From NCBI GenBank assembly GCA_025924515.1, contig JAICIE010000013.1, positions 1-48,925 of the forward strand: a stretch of 48,925 nt of DNA, given 5' to 3'. The notes below the pieces were generated by a model. The model searched no databases. It was not told the DNA's origin and saw nothing but the letters and a program-made list of their open reading frames with translations. Positions 48,414-48,925 of the stretch are shown here, piece by piece (position 1 is the stretch's first letter; every line of letters starts with the position of its first letter). This stretch comes from Jatrophihabitans sp. Lineage in GTDB: Bacteria > Actinomycetota > Actinomycetes > Mycobacteriales > Jatrophihabitantaceae. The position numbers and the translations under genes are program-made.

Positions 48414-48925
48414 ATGACCAGCACGTTCGATCCGCAGACCCTGATCGGCAAGACCGCGGTCGACAACAGCGGTGACAAGATCGGGAAGATCGGTCAGGTC
48501 TATCTGGACGACCGCACCGGCGAACCGGCGTGGGTCACCGTCAGCACCGGCCTGTTCGGCACCCGCGAGAGCTTCGCCCCGCTGCAGGAAGCCCAGGTGT
48601 CCGCCGGCGACGACGTCACGCTCGCGGTCAGCAAGGCGCAGGTCAAGGACGCGCCGAACGTCGCCGACGACGGCCACATCGGTGACAACGAGCAGGCCGA
48701 GCTCTACCGCTACTACAGCCAGTTCGGCCTCGGCTCCGCGAACACCGCCGGTTACGCCGGCACCACGACCACGACGGACAACACCACGACAGCCACCGGT
48801 GAGACCGGCGGTCCGGGTCACGACCTGTCCGGTCCGAACACCGACGACGCGATGACCCGTTCGGAGGAGCGGCTGCGCGTCGGCACCGAGAACGTCGAGA
48901 CCGGGCGGGCGCGGCTGCGCAAGTA
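48414..48925 (+). CDS. PRC-barrel domain protein with DUF2382 C-terminus (partial)
   Basis: The gene starts at ATG 48414 and runs off the window after 170 codons. Residues ~5-75 are a PRC barrel (LIGKTAVDNSGDKIGKIGQVYLDD, TGLFGTRESFAPL, VSKAQVKDAP), then a Thr/Gly-rich linker (TTTTTDNTTTATGE), and the start of DUF2382 (TRSEERLRVGTENVETGRARLRK) at the window edge. Actinobacterial PRC-DUF2382 proteins are soluble general-stress proteins of unknown mechanism, often controlled by stress sigma factors. The missing part should be roughly 80-120 residues. Confidence 0.9.
   Translation, partial: MTSTFDPQTLIGKTAVDNSGDKIGKIGQVYLDDRTGEPAWVTVSTGLFGTRESFAPLQEAQVSAGDDVTLAVSKAQVKDAPNVADDGHIGDNEQAELYRYYSQFGLGSANTAGYAGTTTTTDNTTTATGETGGPGHDLSGPNTDDAMTRSEERLRVGTENVETGRARLRK

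Noticed and set aside
1-48925. Mobile element or genomic-island boundaries, tRNA genes
   Set aside because: No transposase, integrase, phage gene or tRNA cloverleaf was found, and base composition appears even by eye.

Overview
The window is high-GC DNA with dense, short-gapped and frequently overlapping (ATGA/GTGA) genes and many GTG starts. The gene families (TerD/DUF475 stress operon, DUF5995, a mycothiol-dependent maleylpyruvate isomerase-type domain, HPK7-type sensor kinase, SagB-like flavoprotein) point to an actinobacterial chromosome; I cannot assign a genus. I see no tRNA, rRNA, CRISPR array, transposase or phage gene.

Layout. 1-293: the end of a gene that starts outside the window. 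301-11682 (minus): an 11-gene ter stress operon in the order TerD, DUF475/TerC membrane protein, TerA-like, TelA, small TelA partner, second TerD, repeat-bearing TerA-like, CitE-like aldolase, a four-domain phosphoribosyltransferase fusion, HAD phosphatase and a second DUF475 protein. Divergent from it is a Ser/Thr kinase overlapping a lipoprotein gene (11835-13612). 13768-17545: DNA-repair and general enzymes (endonuclease IV, zinc-ribbon protein, DUF5995, Mug-like glycosylase, proline iminopeptidase). 17673-22157 (plus): a four-gene operon of a SagB-like double nitroreductase, two alpha/beta-hydrolase esterases and an ATP-grasp ligase. 22960-26144: two secreted beta-propellers and a CalY/TasA-like surface protein. 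26335-32089: GH3 beta-glucosidase, sulfotransferase, a decayed GNAT gene, TRIC-type channel and M20 amidohydrolase. 32105-36930 (minus): phenylacetate-CoA ligase behind a tightly coupled set of an ABM monooxygenase-like protein, two paralogous starch-binding-like proteins and a three-domain fusion (starch-binding-like, amidohydrolase, mycothiol-type isomerase). 37040-48925: DUF1801 protein, FAD dehydrogenase, epimerase, aquaporin, GDT1 manganese transporter with a probable yybP-ykoY riboswitch, small secreted proteins, orphan histidine kinase, extradiol dioxygenase, FMN reductase, SRPBCC protein, TetR regulator and a PRC-barrel protein cut by the window end.

How they work together. The ter operon joins the Ca-binding TerD/TelA/membrane module to the predicted nucleoside-like metabolite biosynthesis module of Ter systems, here with two phosphoribosyltransferases fused in one chain. 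The two best candidates for undescribed biology are the 33607-36930 operon, in which a starch-binding-like fold recurs in three successive cytoplasmic proteins and is fused to hydrolase and thiol-chemistry domains, and the 17673-22157 operon, whose enzyme set looks biosynthetic (ligation, redox, ester cleavage) but matches no pathway I can name.
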